Assembly (NCBI GenBank): GCA_022605405.1
Contig: JABYQQ010000006.1
Span: 2,542,001-2,606,000 of the forward strand
DNA length: 64,000 nt
Direction of reading: 5' to 3'
From: Earliella scabrosa
Taxonomy: Eukaryota > Basidiomycota > Agaricomycetes > Polyporales > Polyporaceae
Within the stretch, counting starts at the first letter, position 1. Each line of letters opens with the position of its first letter. The notes below the pieces were generated by a model, which ran no database searches, was not told the origin of the DNA, and worked only from the letters and a program-made list of their open reading frames with translations. The position numbers and the translations under genes were made by a program. Of the stretch, positions 43,392-53,862 are shown piece after piece.

Positions 43392-44720
43392 ATGCATACC
43401 ACCCGCCTCAAACACCATCCTATCCATCTCGCTCTTCTCTCATTCCTGTTCGGATGCGCTCGCTCTCGCTCTGTCAACAGGACCATTGACGACGAATACG
43501 GTGACAGCGTCACTGGAGAGCGGCCTCGCTACGACCCCCCAGACCGGAATTGGGCGCAGGGGCAGACCTGCCAGCCATGCACCGTCCATCTCGACCCCTC
43601 ACAAGTATTCAATGGCACCTGGCACGACGCCACGGCGCAGCCCGCAAGAATAGATGATCCCAATCCGCGTACGATCACCATGAGCTTCAAAGGTACCGCG
43701 GTCTATGTCTATAACGTACTGGCCAACACCACGGGTGGGAAGCCTCGTAACACCACGCTCGAGTTCCGCGTCGACGGAGTGTTGGATGGCAACTTCGCAC
43801 ATGCTCCCAACTCATCGCCAGACCTCGAGTACCATGTACTCGTCTATTCGAACGAGAATCTCTCCGATTCAGTCCATACCCTCGAGATACGGACAGTTGT
43901 CGACCAGTTTCCGTCGCTGGTGCTGTTTGATTATGTCATCTACACCGCAACGGAAGAAGACACGCCCACGTCCAGCCCGTCGTCGTCTAAGTCCACTCAA
44001 GATGCTGTACCACCAACGTCCCCTCCTAGCATCCAGTTCTCCTCGTCCTCCTCGTCCTCTTCGTCCTCTTCGTCCTTCACTCCTTCCGCACCTTCCGATC
44101 AGCCAGCGCCTAGCGGCGGTAGTCCGCCCGGCGAGATATCCTCCCTTGCGCTTGAGACCCCATCTACCCCATCCGAGACCACTTTCACGAGCGCCTTGCC
44201 AACGGCCCCTGTCACCGCTGCATCCGACGCGGGTTCCGGGTCACGCGATGTTGGTGCAGCTATCGGAGGTGCCATCGGAGGAGTGGTGCTGATAGCACTA
44301 CTACTAGCTGCCGGAGTCTTCTGGTACAGACGACGACGTCACCATTCACCAGAGATTCAAGCACCGACACCACTCCCTTTGCCGGAGCAGAATAGAGAGG
44401 CATTCAATGCGCTCCCTCCGCAGGATCCAGATCCACCATCCGCTGTCCACTCCGTCACGCCGGGATTTATCCCACGCGCTCTCCCTACTTCCCAACTATC
44501 CCCTATCGCAGAACCGGCTGAGTCCGCTGCTGGCTCCGCCTCGGCATGGCACTCGTCTCAGGAAGCTGCTTCGACGAGGTCAGGGAGTGACTTCACCGCC
44601 GAGTTGGGCACCTGGAGGTCCGAGGTGGCGGCACTTCGGGACGCGGTTATGAGGATGCAGCAGGAGCGGTTGATGGATGAGGCCCTTCCAGAATACGAGG
44701 ACACAAGGAACAAAACCTAA
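43392..44720 (+). CDS. TMG-family single-pass membrane glycoprotein, diverged member
   Basis: One exon, 442 aa from ATG 43392, which begins the hydrophobic leader HLALLSFLFGCARS. Ectodomain: NRTIDDEYGDSVTGERPRYDPP, CQPC pair, NGTWHDAT, FKGTAVYVYNVLANT, LEFRVDGVLDGNF and SLVLFDYVIYTATEED. Stalk with a Ser run encoded by TCCTCG repeats (44039-44077). Membrane helix at about 287-310 (GGAIGGVVLIALLLAAGVFW), then RRRR. Cytoplasmic helix WRSEVAALRDAVMRMQQE. The terminal motif is EALPEYED: the first Pro of the PPxY is changed to Leu, so WW-domain binding may be weakened here. Its ectodomain is the closest match to the pseudogene at 39685. Confidence 0.87.
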   Translation: MHTTRLKHHPIHLALLSFLFGCARSRSVNRTIDDEYGDSVTGERPRYDPPDRNWAQGQTCQPCTVHLDPSQVFNGTWHDATAQPARIDDPNPRTITMSFKGTAVYVYNVLANTTGGKPRNTTLEFRVDGVLDGNFAHAPNSSPDLEYHVLVYSNENLSDSVHTLEIRTVVDQFPSLVLFDYVIYTATEEDTPTSSPSSSKSTQDAVPPTSPPSIQFSSSSSSSSSSSSFTPSAPSDQPAPSGGSPPGEISSLALETPSTPSETTFTSALPTAPVTAASDAGSGSRDVGAAIGGAIGGVVLIALLLAAGVFWYRRRRHHSPEIQAPTPLPLPEQNREAFNALPPQDPDPPSAVHSVTPGFIPRALPTSQLSPIAEPAESAAGSASAWHSSQEAASTRSGSDFTAELGTWRSEVAALRDAVMRMQQERLMDEALPEYEDTRNKT

Positions 44721-45419
44721 GTTGTCTATTTTGGTGCACAACGGTCCCTGATCAGAGTGGTCGACACAAGTGTTTGGGTTCCTTGTATTCAGTGTTTATT
44801 TCCTTACGGACGAGTATCGTTTATACCGTTCTCAATCTCATAGTCTCCGCGACAGGTTGTGTTGTAGCATACTCTTGAGTATATCCCCTGACTCCCCCTT
44901 CAAGTTGATGTCGTCTACCCTCACCGTCTTCCAGCTGATCGCCTCATCAGATGCCATATCAGGTTACTCGGCAGCCTGCTAGGTGCCACGGCGACTGAGA
45001 CATCGGCGATGTTCGATCTCTAACGACCAATAGACGTCTCGTTGGTCTCATCAAACCACCGTAGTCAGCTCAACTCGCTGATTATGTATAGGTCCTTTGT
45101 TCGTCGATCAACAAGAACAGTGCAGTTTCGTCTGAACTGCGGCCCCGCGCTGAGGACTCGCCGCAGCACCCTACCTCACCCCCAACGCCCATGCCTTGTG
45201 TCTGTCATGTATACACCCGAAGAAGACCTTCGAACCACTTCCTGTGACAGACGAACCACAATACTTCTCAACGAGCTCGAGGGCCGCCGGCGCCGGAGAG
45301 TCGCACAGTGGCAGCCCCACGAGATTTTGATATGCAAACCCTATATAAGGTAAATGCTGCTCTGTATCGGGCTGCTCAGGGATTATCCCTCCTCATCGCC
45401 TGACGATAGTATAGGCTAC
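44721..45419. other. intergenic region with TATA box near its end
   Basis: About 700 nt. No gene supported. It ends in the promoter and short leader of the CTVHY gene 1. Confidence 0.45.
45342..45348 (+). promoter_or_regulatory. TATA box of CTVHY gene 1
   Basis: TATATAA 78 nt before ATG 45420. An in-frame ATG at 45354 lies too close to this box to be in the mRNA if transcription starts 25-35 nt downstream. Confidence 0.55.
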
Positions 45420-47070
45420 ATGACTGTCTCTCTATCGAAGCTCTCCGCACGACAAGGTGCAACTACGGTGACCTGCTCTACTGAGTTTGAATGGGTATGT
45501 TGTACTAGTCATATCATGACCTGCAGTTAGTGACAGCCGTGCGCGTGTTGGCACCATCCAGATGAACAACGCCAAAGCTCAGGAGCCATGCCTCGTTGCA
45601 TCCTGGTCGGTAGAGCCATGCCGTTCACATTGTATGTACTATCTCATTGCACCTCATCGTAATACTGCTTGGAACTGATGACGTCGGTTTGTAGCATGGC
45701 GCATTCTACCTATCACACCTAACGGCCCGTACCCGGCCAGGTACACCGGACCTCAGTCCGACAGTGACCTATATAACTGCCAGTGCAACACGGTGCATTA
45801 TTCACTCATTGCAGCATGTGCGTTCTGTCAAGGATTCACTGACAATCAAGCCATCGTCAAGTACGTATCAAAGTTGCCAACGCTTGACTCTACCTTGTAC
45901 TATGCAGTATCTCAGGTTGCCTGTAGCTTCACCCAGTTTCTGGTGCATTGTCCGGCGTCCAGCATCCGAGGACCTGTGTGAGTGGTTCTTTTTCTTCTGT
46001 AGCTTCCCCGTGTGACCGTTCTTTAATTTCGATACTAGCTATCCTGTGAGCATCCCGCCCGAAACGGACTTTCCAGCATGGGCATACCTTAGCCTCCTCG
46101 TACGTCGCAATCATAGACCACTGGTAATTTTCTGATGTCAGGTACAAGGATGACCAATGGGATGCGAAAGCCGCACGTAGCCTTGTACTTCAAAGTACGT
46201 TGATCGCTTGTCTATCAGCGTGAGATCAAGTGAAATGACTCCATCGCTGCATGAACAGATCAAGCTTCCCCGGATACGCCCTCTTCAGCTGCGTCCTCGT
46301 CATCTACAGTCGACAGGAAGACTGTTTTGTCATCTTTCGCATCATCCACTAGTTCGACTTCAGTCATAACTCAAGCATCATCAATAATATCGACATCTGA
46401 GGCATCCACGACGAGGTCGACCATGATGATGGTAGACCCACCTCAATTCTCAGGCTCGTCATCGTTTGAAGCAGCAGGTTCTTCACAGAGCACCTCATCG
46501 CGGCTCTTAGGACACACCTCTACGACCGCATCTTCCACAGGCCCTTCTTCAGCTTCCCCGAAGCCAACTCTCTCCGAACCGACAAGCCGTGCCTCAAAGT
46601 CGCATGTCGGCGCGATTGTCGGTAGCACCCTAGGCAGTGTTGCTTTGATAGCACTGATCGTCGCATTCCTATGGTCTCAACGCCGTAGGAAAGCGAATAC
46701 TTCGGAACAGGTGGTCATACCATATTCTACCGAGACGATGAAGGGAGGGATGGACAACCTGGACCCAATCCCGCCCATATCGACAACTGAAACGTTGAGA
46801 GGTCCGCCCTGCGGGCCCGGCGAGAGGTCACTTGCTCGGCGGACCCCCAGTTCAGAGCCCTCTAGCACCGGAACAAGGTACTACTCCATGTCCGAGACAG
46901 GAACATCTGCTTTGAATGGGTCAGGGATGGGTTCGGCAGATTGGCGAGTCGAGATGGCCGCGTTACGGGAGGAGGTAGCGCGGTTGCGACAGGCACAGAC
47001 TCGAAGCTTGCAGCACTGGCATGATATCGCGCATGAAGCTCCTCCGGAGTACAATTCCTTTGGCGTATGA
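45420..47070 (+). CDS. CTVHY-family single-pass membrane protein 1 (PPxY tail)
   Basis: Seven exons: 45420-45494, 45562-45631, 45695-45860, 45927-45977, 46039-46099, 46149-46194, 46259-47070; 426 aa. Cys-rich ectodomain: CSTEFEW|MNNAKAQEPCLVASWSVEPC, CQCNTVHYSLIAACAFCQG, FTQFLVHCP, IPPETDFPAWAYL and DDQWDAKAA. Then a Ser/Thr stalk, a membrane helix (GSTLGSVALIALIVAFLW) and QRRRK. The cytoplasmic part ends in WRVEMAALREEVARLRQAQ and EAPPEYNSFGV, a PPxY. Intron 5 seems to use an AAG acceptor. I know the ectodomain motif from very many agaricomycete membrane proteins without assigned function. No hydrophobic signal peptide is visible, so the single helix may itself orient the protein. It is probably a surface receptor or wall-interacting protein. 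Confidence 0.83.
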
Positions 47071-48255
47071 CTTAGATAGTGACTGTGATGCTCCACTCAT
47101 GTTCTCAACGGTTTGGCAACTTCATTATACGTACGATCACCGTTGTAGATGCATGTGCACTAGTACTGTTTCGTCCTTAGTTGTGCTCGAGTTCGGCTCG
47201 GATTGTGGTGAGTCCAACATTCATTTACCACGCACAGACTAGTGACCCTCTTGATAGTTACAGTACCTGCTTGGATGCTGAGTCGAAGAGTTCAACTCAA
47301 CCTTAGGACCGTGTGAAAATTACATCAACTGTTCGGGAGCCTCGTGCCAGGACGCCGCCCAGTGCCAGCTCGAGCAAAACGCCTCTCATCCGTTTCCTTA
47401 CGTCCATGTTCCCCCTCACTGAAATCCAACATCCAGAGGTCCGTCCCAAGGTGGCATCACCCCAGAATCGTTCTCTCGGCACGCGAGAGATCTGTGCGGA
47501 CCAGAGGTGTTGACTCTCCACCTTCACTTGTGACCGGTGAACACTGTCAATATCTTCCAAGGCATATCTCCTCTGACTCCGCTACCTTCTTTTACTCCTG
47601 TTTTGCGCTGGTTGCGCACTGACCGTCTCGGGCGTTGCCAACGTGGCCTGGCCAGGGTAGACTATTTTCGTCCCTCTTCCTGAAACGGGTTGCTAATGCT
47701 TATTTCGTACTGTTCTTTCTCAGCGTGCTCGCTTCTGACGGAAGCTTGGGAAGCTCGAGAATACTCCGTTATCCTCCGAACCCGGGTCGGGTCTTCTGAG
47801 TCTGACAGCGTTGGCCGCGGCGGCGATGGAGGCAACCACGGGATCCGTCGTTGCATGCTGTTGAACAGTACAAGACAGCTTCGTAGCTTCCTGTAGGGAC
47901 CGTCACGAACACCTATCCAACAATGCCGACGCACATCGCCGAGCAGCAACTCCGCCCATGCCGAACCACTTCATGACCCCTGAGGATTCGCCGCCGCAGC
48001 TCAAATTACAGGCGATCTTCCGATGCGCACAGCCCTGTCTATTCTTTCGCTCCCGAGCTTGACTGTGGACGGTATGAGGGCATTCAGCGGCCACAGACGG
48101 TGAGTAACTCTCTCTGGTTCAGCTTCGTAGGTCTTCGCGAAATGTTGGGCGGTGTGGAGCTGTGACAGCGAAGCGTGATATTGTCCCGCGCACTAACAGC
48201 TCGACAGATCAGTAGCTTTCCCAATTCATTCATAAACCTTGGGATACGTACAGCA
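47071..48255. other. 1.2-kb intergenic region
   Basis: Short overlapping frames only (for example 47303-47560 on minus, 47344-47622 on plus), none with a known domain. It holds the promoter of the next gene. Confidence 0.4.
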
Positions 48256-49867
48256 ATGTCCCTCCTTTACCATGAACAAGCGATGATGTCCTCTAGACCC
48301 AGACCCGGGGTTCATGCACGAGAAGCTGCATCCGCTGTGACATGTTTGTCAGACTTCGACTGGGTATGTTTGCGCTCATTTTCTTGTCGGGGAGTGATGG
48401 ACGAGGGTTGTCTCATATCTCACTTCCTAGATGAAGAACGCCAAAAATCAGGACCCGTGCCTCGTCGCGTCTTGGTCGGTGGAGCCGTGTCGCCAGAACT
48501 GTACGCATGCCTCTTTCAGACATGCCCGTCAGACGCGTTATAACTTCTAACACCAATTCAAGCATGGGCCATCCTGCCACTCACTCCTGACGGCCCGTAT
48601 CAGAATTTCTACATGGGTCCGGTGCCGGACAGTGACTTGGTCGAATGTCAGTGCAACACGGTGCACTATTCGATTATCGCTGCTTGTGCATTCTGTCAAG
48701 GGTACACCAACAACCAAGGCATTGTGAAGTACGTTTCGAGACCTGAGCAACTCCACCGAGTACTGAAGTGCCCGTGTTTCTACAGCTTCTCGGAGTTTTT
48801 GGATAACTGCCCAAATTCCAGCATTCGCGGCTCCGTGTTGGTGCACTTCTTGCCCTGTAGCGTGTTATTCTCTGACGTGCTTACTTCTGCTAGCTATCCT
48901 ATGACTATCCCTCTGGAGACCGACTTTCCCGCTTGGGCATACCTCAATCTCCTGGTACGTACTCTTGTTTCCTCTCACCGCCCCGTCGGAGATTAATTGG
49001 TACTAGAACGATCAATGGGATGACAAATCAGCACATTCACTTGCTCTGCAGAGTGCGTTAAAATTATTTCCTGCACGTCCAGCGCGTATGTCTCAATGCG
49101 CTGCATGAACAGGTGTTGGTGCAGGAAGTCCCTCGTCAGACGCACCATCGTCAACCTCAACGAGCTCATCGACAGGGGCGGGGAGCTCCACTCAGCAATC
49201 GACCCCTCTCAGTAGCACGCGAGGTTCGACAACTACTGAGAGCTCGACATCCGATGACCGAGCCATGGGTGCAACGTCGGATGACTTCACAAAGTCGTTT
49301 CAATCAGCAATCACGATCGAAGATTCGCGGACGACAGGGCAGTCCTCTCCGGTCACGACATTCACACACGAACCTCCAACTTCTCCTACACAGCCGGTGT
49401 CTCCCGATCCAGCTCGTGCAACGCCGCGCGTTGGAGTTGTTGTGGGCGTTACAGTCGGTGGAGTTGCTCTAGTAGCTCTTATTTGTGCTTTTCTATGGTT
49501 GCACAGACGGCGCAGCAGGATGCGGCTGTTACAGCGGGAGGCCACTCCATATCCACCGGAGAAGTTGGAATCGCCGAAAGGTCCTGCGAGCCAAGCCACC
49601 ATCAGCACACCTACCTCCCGCTCTCCTGTTGCTCGTCCTTCGATCCCGGAAGACCACTCAAGGAGCTCCGAATCACGCTACTACTTCAGCCTCGGGTCGC
49701 TGGTGGGAGCATCTGTGGGGAGTTCTGACGGAGACGTTGCGAGTCCTTCTACGGATTTGAGGGCTGAGGTCGCCGCGCTGCGGGAGGAGGTGACGCGGTT
49801 GCGACAGAGGCAAAGTGTGCACTCGGTCACGGACGAAGCACCTCCTGATTATACCTCCAGAATGTAG
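48256..49867 (+). CDS. CTVHY-family single-pass membrane protein 2 (PPxY tail)
   Basis: Seven exons: 48256-48363, 48431-48500, 48563-48728, 48786-48836, 48894-48954, 49007-49052, 49113-49867; 418 aa. Exon lengths 2-6 equal those of gene 1. Ectodomain: CLSDFDW|MKNAKNQDPCLVASWSVEPC, CQCNTVHYSIIAACAFCQG, FSEFLDNCP and DFPAWAYLNLL. Ser/Thr stalk, membrane helix (GVVVGVTVGGVALVALICAFLW), RRRSR. Cytoplasmic end: LRAEVAALREEVTRLRQRQ and DEAPPDYTSRM. Two in-frame ATGs (48256, 48286) are possible starts; neither gives a clear signal peptide. It is a tandem paralogue of gene 1, and the pair differs from genes 3-6 in having the LREEV and PPxY tail. Confidence 0.84.
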
Positions 49868-50388
49868 CATACCTAGACCTCCTCCACCTTGTCCATGTTC
49901 GTGTTCGTTAGCGGTTGTACTATATCACCCGGTGACTCGTCTTCAATCACTGTACCAAATTCTACTAGCGTCCGAGTCCAGGTCGTGTACTTTTACATAC
50001 TCAGCTGCGTCCTCTTTAACTCGCATAGCACTCACCTTGATAGCTCAGATCAGTGAGAGCGCGGGTTGAAGTCAGAATCGAGCAAGGTACGGCGCGTGGG
50101 CGGAAGGAGGTCGTGCGAAAGATGACATCACAGGCGTTACCGAGCCTCGTGGCACCTCGTGGCTCGCCTCAGGCCTGTCCTGTGCGACTCGTCCTTGCCG
50201 AATGCATCTTTCATCCTTTGTCCCCCCTTCGTTTGTCCCCCTCATCTTGCTGGACTTAAGAGCTTCTCGCGAACGATGGGTGGAACAAACCGCGTCTTTC
50301 TTCTCTCCTCGCCCACGCCTCCCGGCTCGACGAACGCGCCCAGTTCACGATTGGGCCTCGCCTCAAGCACCATAACCTGGATTTCGAT
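49868..50388. other. intergenic region and promoter of the zinc-finger gene
   Basis: About 520 nt, with a C-rich tract near 50210-50260. No gene supported. Confidence 0.4.
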
Positions 50389-51820
50389 ATGAATTGTCAA
50401 CCCGGGGTCGACCAGGAAGAGAGGCTCTCATATCCACACTTGAACTGGGACAATGAAGGTGTCATCGGGCTAGATCTCTCATCCCACACCGATACATCCA
50501 CGAACTCCCCCCAGGATCAGTTTGCGGGCCCAACGACGTGGGAGCAGCAATACAGTGGATGTGACGAGCTGGTACAAGGATTGTGCGTACACATCAGTTC
50601 TCAATTATGATTCATATATTCAAGCTGTAAAGTATAGCTTGACCGCGCAGCGCGATCTCCAGATCGCCCACCAACAACTCGCCGTCGTCGACTACCGGTC
50701 TTTATCTGCAGAGCTCAGCCACCCTGAAGCCGGATGGAGGGAGCGATCCAGTCTCTCAGACGTCGCATACAGCCATACCATTCCCCTTCCAGTCTCCGTC
50801 GCGTCGCTTTCCGATGCATTTGGACGCGACTTGACGCGTCAGAGCTGCAGCGGCCTTGATGTTCAGACTCACGCTGGCCATGCGCCCCAACATCCCTTCT
50901 ACCCTCCACCAGCGCAATATCCCACTTCTTCATCTGCTCTTCTTCGCAATTCAGTCACGAGTGCCCAGGCGATCATGCCATTATTCCACATCCCGACCTC
51001 TTTCGCGGCGCCGAGCTCGTTCATTTCCCCTCAACTTCACCCGAACACCACTTTCATGCAGCCTACCGGTTGCGCTGTAGCAGGCTTTGCTGATCCTGCC
51101 AACGATGGCCACCAACCCCGCAGCTCCTCCTCGCAGCCTATGCACCCCGTCTTGACGCCTACACGGTCCAATCCCCTGGCCGCTTCATACCAGGGCTACA
51201 TTGAACCAGTAGCTGCGCTCAATTTGCCGGACGACATTGCGCTCGTGTCACCCATGTCAATCACGCCCGATGGCGTTCCCGCCACCTTCACCTCGCCCTC
51301 ATCCGGCTCCTGGAGCTCTTCTTCCACTACCCCTTCCCCAACGTCGCTGATAGAACGATATGGGTCCATATCGTCTTCCGCTCCCTCGTCTATGTCCTCC
51401 CCTAAACAGGCTTTCATCACGATCCCTACGAACTCTCGTTGCCCACGTCGCGTTATGCCGAAGCCGCGTACAGCAAGCCCCAAGAAGGCCTTGCTCACCT
51501 CTACCACGCCTCTCCCCGCGCCAGCACATCTCACATGTCCGCACTGCGACTATGTGCAGAAGACCTCGCGCAAGGTGGACATGAAGCGGCACATCGCCTC
51601 GCACAAGCTGGAGGGCCTGAAGCAGGTATGGTTCTGCTGCGGGCTCCCATCCGAGGGCGCGGGTGCAGGCGGGACGCCGACAGACTTCGAGTCGTTCAGC
51701 GGCGGGTGCGGGCGCGTGTTCACCCGCAAAGACTCGCTGCAGAAGCACCTGCGGCGGAAGAAGGGAGTCTGTGTGGGCGACCCGCATGCGCCGTGGCAGG
51801 GTGCATGGGTGCATGATTAG
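50389..51820 (+). CDS. C2H2-type zinc-finger protein, probable transcription factor
   Basis: Exons 50389-50571 and 50651-51820 (79-nt intron, phase 0); about 450 aa. The first 320 residues are low-complexity, rich in Ser/Pro/Thr/Gln/His, as in fungal activation or regulatory regions. A basic patch (RRVMPKPRTASPKK) precedes the fingers. Finger 1: CPHCDYVQKTSRKVDMKRHIASH (C-x2-C-x14-H-x3-H). A linker with WFCCG leads to finger 2: CGRVFTRKDSLQKHLRRKKGVC, with the typical FTRKDSLQKH recognition helix but a final Cys in place of the second His. It is likely nuclear and DNA-binding. Its targets are unknown; its place between receptor-like genes might be accidental. Intron choice is inferred from frame and phase. 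Confidence 0.83.
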
Positions 51821-52570
51821 CGCTCCGTTGGACTTCGTTGGACTGGACTGTTTCCAAATCTGCGCCCTGTTCTGCATCATCTGTCGCGCTTTCGTTCGCT
51901 TTCGTATCATATGCGGCTGTGTTTTGTTCGGATTGATGCTTTGTTGTTTGCCTCGCTCTCGATCTGCCTAATTCTGATGTTGTGTAGCAAATCCCGATTG
52001 CATCCGCGACTGATTGGGCGCGCTGAGAGCACCAGGCAGTGCACATCGAGCCCTCAACTCTCCAGGACTCGCGGCCGGTGTCTAGACGCGACGCCGAGTG
52101 GGACCGCGTTCCTAGCGCTTCGCCGAATCGCATACTTCCCCTTCTTCTCATTGTAGGTGCTACAGACTCACACCGCGGTACCGAAGACGAGGGGTAATAC
52201 TCGTTTATTCGGGCGATGCGTTGTGCCAACGCATAATGGTACGTATTCCTTCATGTACCCCCAGTTATAAGTATGAACTCAATAGTAGTGACAGTGGCAC
52301 CCGGTCGCTACCTGCAGGTGGCTATGGCGTCACCACGGCGTGCGCAAGTATTGTCAATATGTATCCCTAGGGTCCCTTTCCGTCGTGATACAGGAATGAC
52401 TCGCTGTATGTCAGTGGCGGCATAGCTTGTGGTCCGTCGACAAGACTGCGGTCCCGGTGTAAATTGCTGTACTACTAATTCGCAATTATGGGTACTGTGT
52501 CCAGTTCTCCGACATATATCCACTCATGCCCGTCCTCGATCTCTCAGAATTGACCACAACACCTTCCACC
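51821..52570. other. intergenic region; upstream part of CTVHY gene 3
   Basis: About 750 nt. The last 150 nt resemble the sequence upstream of gene 4 (55390-55560: CTGTACTA..TTGCAATT, CATATATCC), showing that promoters were duplicated with the genes. Confidence 0.5.
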
Positions 52571-53862
52571 ATGCTAACGTCTTCAGGGCCAAGTCTTCGC
52601 TCTCGACAGGCAGCGAGCACTGTGACCTGTTTATCGGAATTCGACTGGGTACGTGTTCACAGCAACAGCATCGCTGGTATCTGAAGGCTCACTCATGCGC
52701 ACAGATGAACAACTCCAAAGGTCAGAACCCGTGTCTAGTCGCGTCATGGGCGGTTGTTCCATGTTTTCCAAACGGTACGCATCTACTCTCGGCCGTCTGA
52801 TCATGCCATGTTGAGCTCACGTCTGTTTCTCTGTGCTTACAGGATATATCGTCCCGCCACTGACCTCGCAGGCGGATCGCTACGGGGGACCCACGCCAGG
52901 GAGCAAGCTATGGGAATGTCGGTGCAACACCGTGCATTACTCGCTTATCGCGGCGTGTGCCACTTGTCAAGGCTATCCCAGTCCGGACGGTGTCGCCAAG
53001 TGCGTTCTCAATGCTGGCTAGCACTGTAACGAGACGAACGGGCTCGGTCTCCTAGCTTCACACAGTATGCGATCACATGTCCACCCACTATTCTGAAGGG
53101 GGCGGTGTGAGTGTCATTTGATAATCTCTCTTCGAATCCTGCTGATGATAGACGGATACTAGCTACCCGAAGGACATTCCTCCTGAAACGGCCATTCCCG
53201 CGTGGGCATACGTCGATCTCGTAGTGCGTACGCACTCTGTACCCGCTTTTACTCGGTCTAATAGCAGTGCTAGGGCGATCGATGGGACGAGGCTGCTGCT
53301 TCTGCTCTCGCCGTTCAAGGTGCGTCTCGATGGATGCTCAGCGCGTAACCTTGATCTCATGCAGAGACCTACCTGACGTCATGAACAGACCTTCCGGAAA
53401 GTACGCACTCAGCGACGCCATCCTCGACAACCTTCACGTCCTCTTCAACAACCTCGGCGAGCACGTCTCCCAGCGGGATGGCACCAAGCCAATCGGACGG
53501 TTCCTCCTCTGCTAACTCTGGGTCGGGCCCATCAAAGAGCACGGTTGGACTAGCTGTAGGTGGCGCTATCGGAGGCCTAGCGGTTCTGGGACTTGCGGGC
53601 GTCGCTGTCCTCCTCTACCTACGCCATCGGAGAGATTCTCGCCGCCAACCGACATTTGGAGGAGTGCTCGTACCTGCGGATAACTATTATGGCGAAGACT
53701 ACACAAAAGCTACCCTTTACGTGCGTCTTTGCTGTGTTGCTGATCTGAAACGGCTCAGGCCGACAGCGCTCGCTACAGGATCCTGACGACCCAACTACGT
53801 TCCCGCCCCCTCGGGGTCGGCGGGCGCGACCCCTCGGGCGACCGGTGGCTGAGATCCAGTAG
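52571..53862 (+). CDS. CTVHY-family single-pass membrane protein 3 (YYG/ATLY tail)
   Basis: Eight exons: 52571-52648, 52705-52774, 52843-52999, 53056-53106, 53163-53223, 53274-53319, 53389-53720, 53779-53862; 292 aa. Ectodomain: CLSEFDW|MNNSKGQNPCLVASWAVVPC, CRCNTVHYSLIAACATCQGYPSPDG, FTQYAITCP and AIPAWAYVDLV. A short Ser/Thr stalk, membrane helix (GGAIGGLAVLGLAGVAVLLYL), RHRRDSRR. The cytoplasmic tail is unlike genes 1-2: GVLVPADNYYGEDYTKATLY, then an extra intron and a last exon DPDDPTTFPPPRG..RPVAEIQ. Four Tyr within 13 residues suggest a phosphorylation or sorting motif (inference). No signal peptide is seen. Confidence 0.85.

Noticed and set aside
44039..44077. TCCTCG tandem tract as a regulatory or CRISPR-like repeat
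   Set aside because: It lies in frame inside a TMG gene and simply encodes a Ser run of the stalk; no spacer structure exists anywhere in the window.
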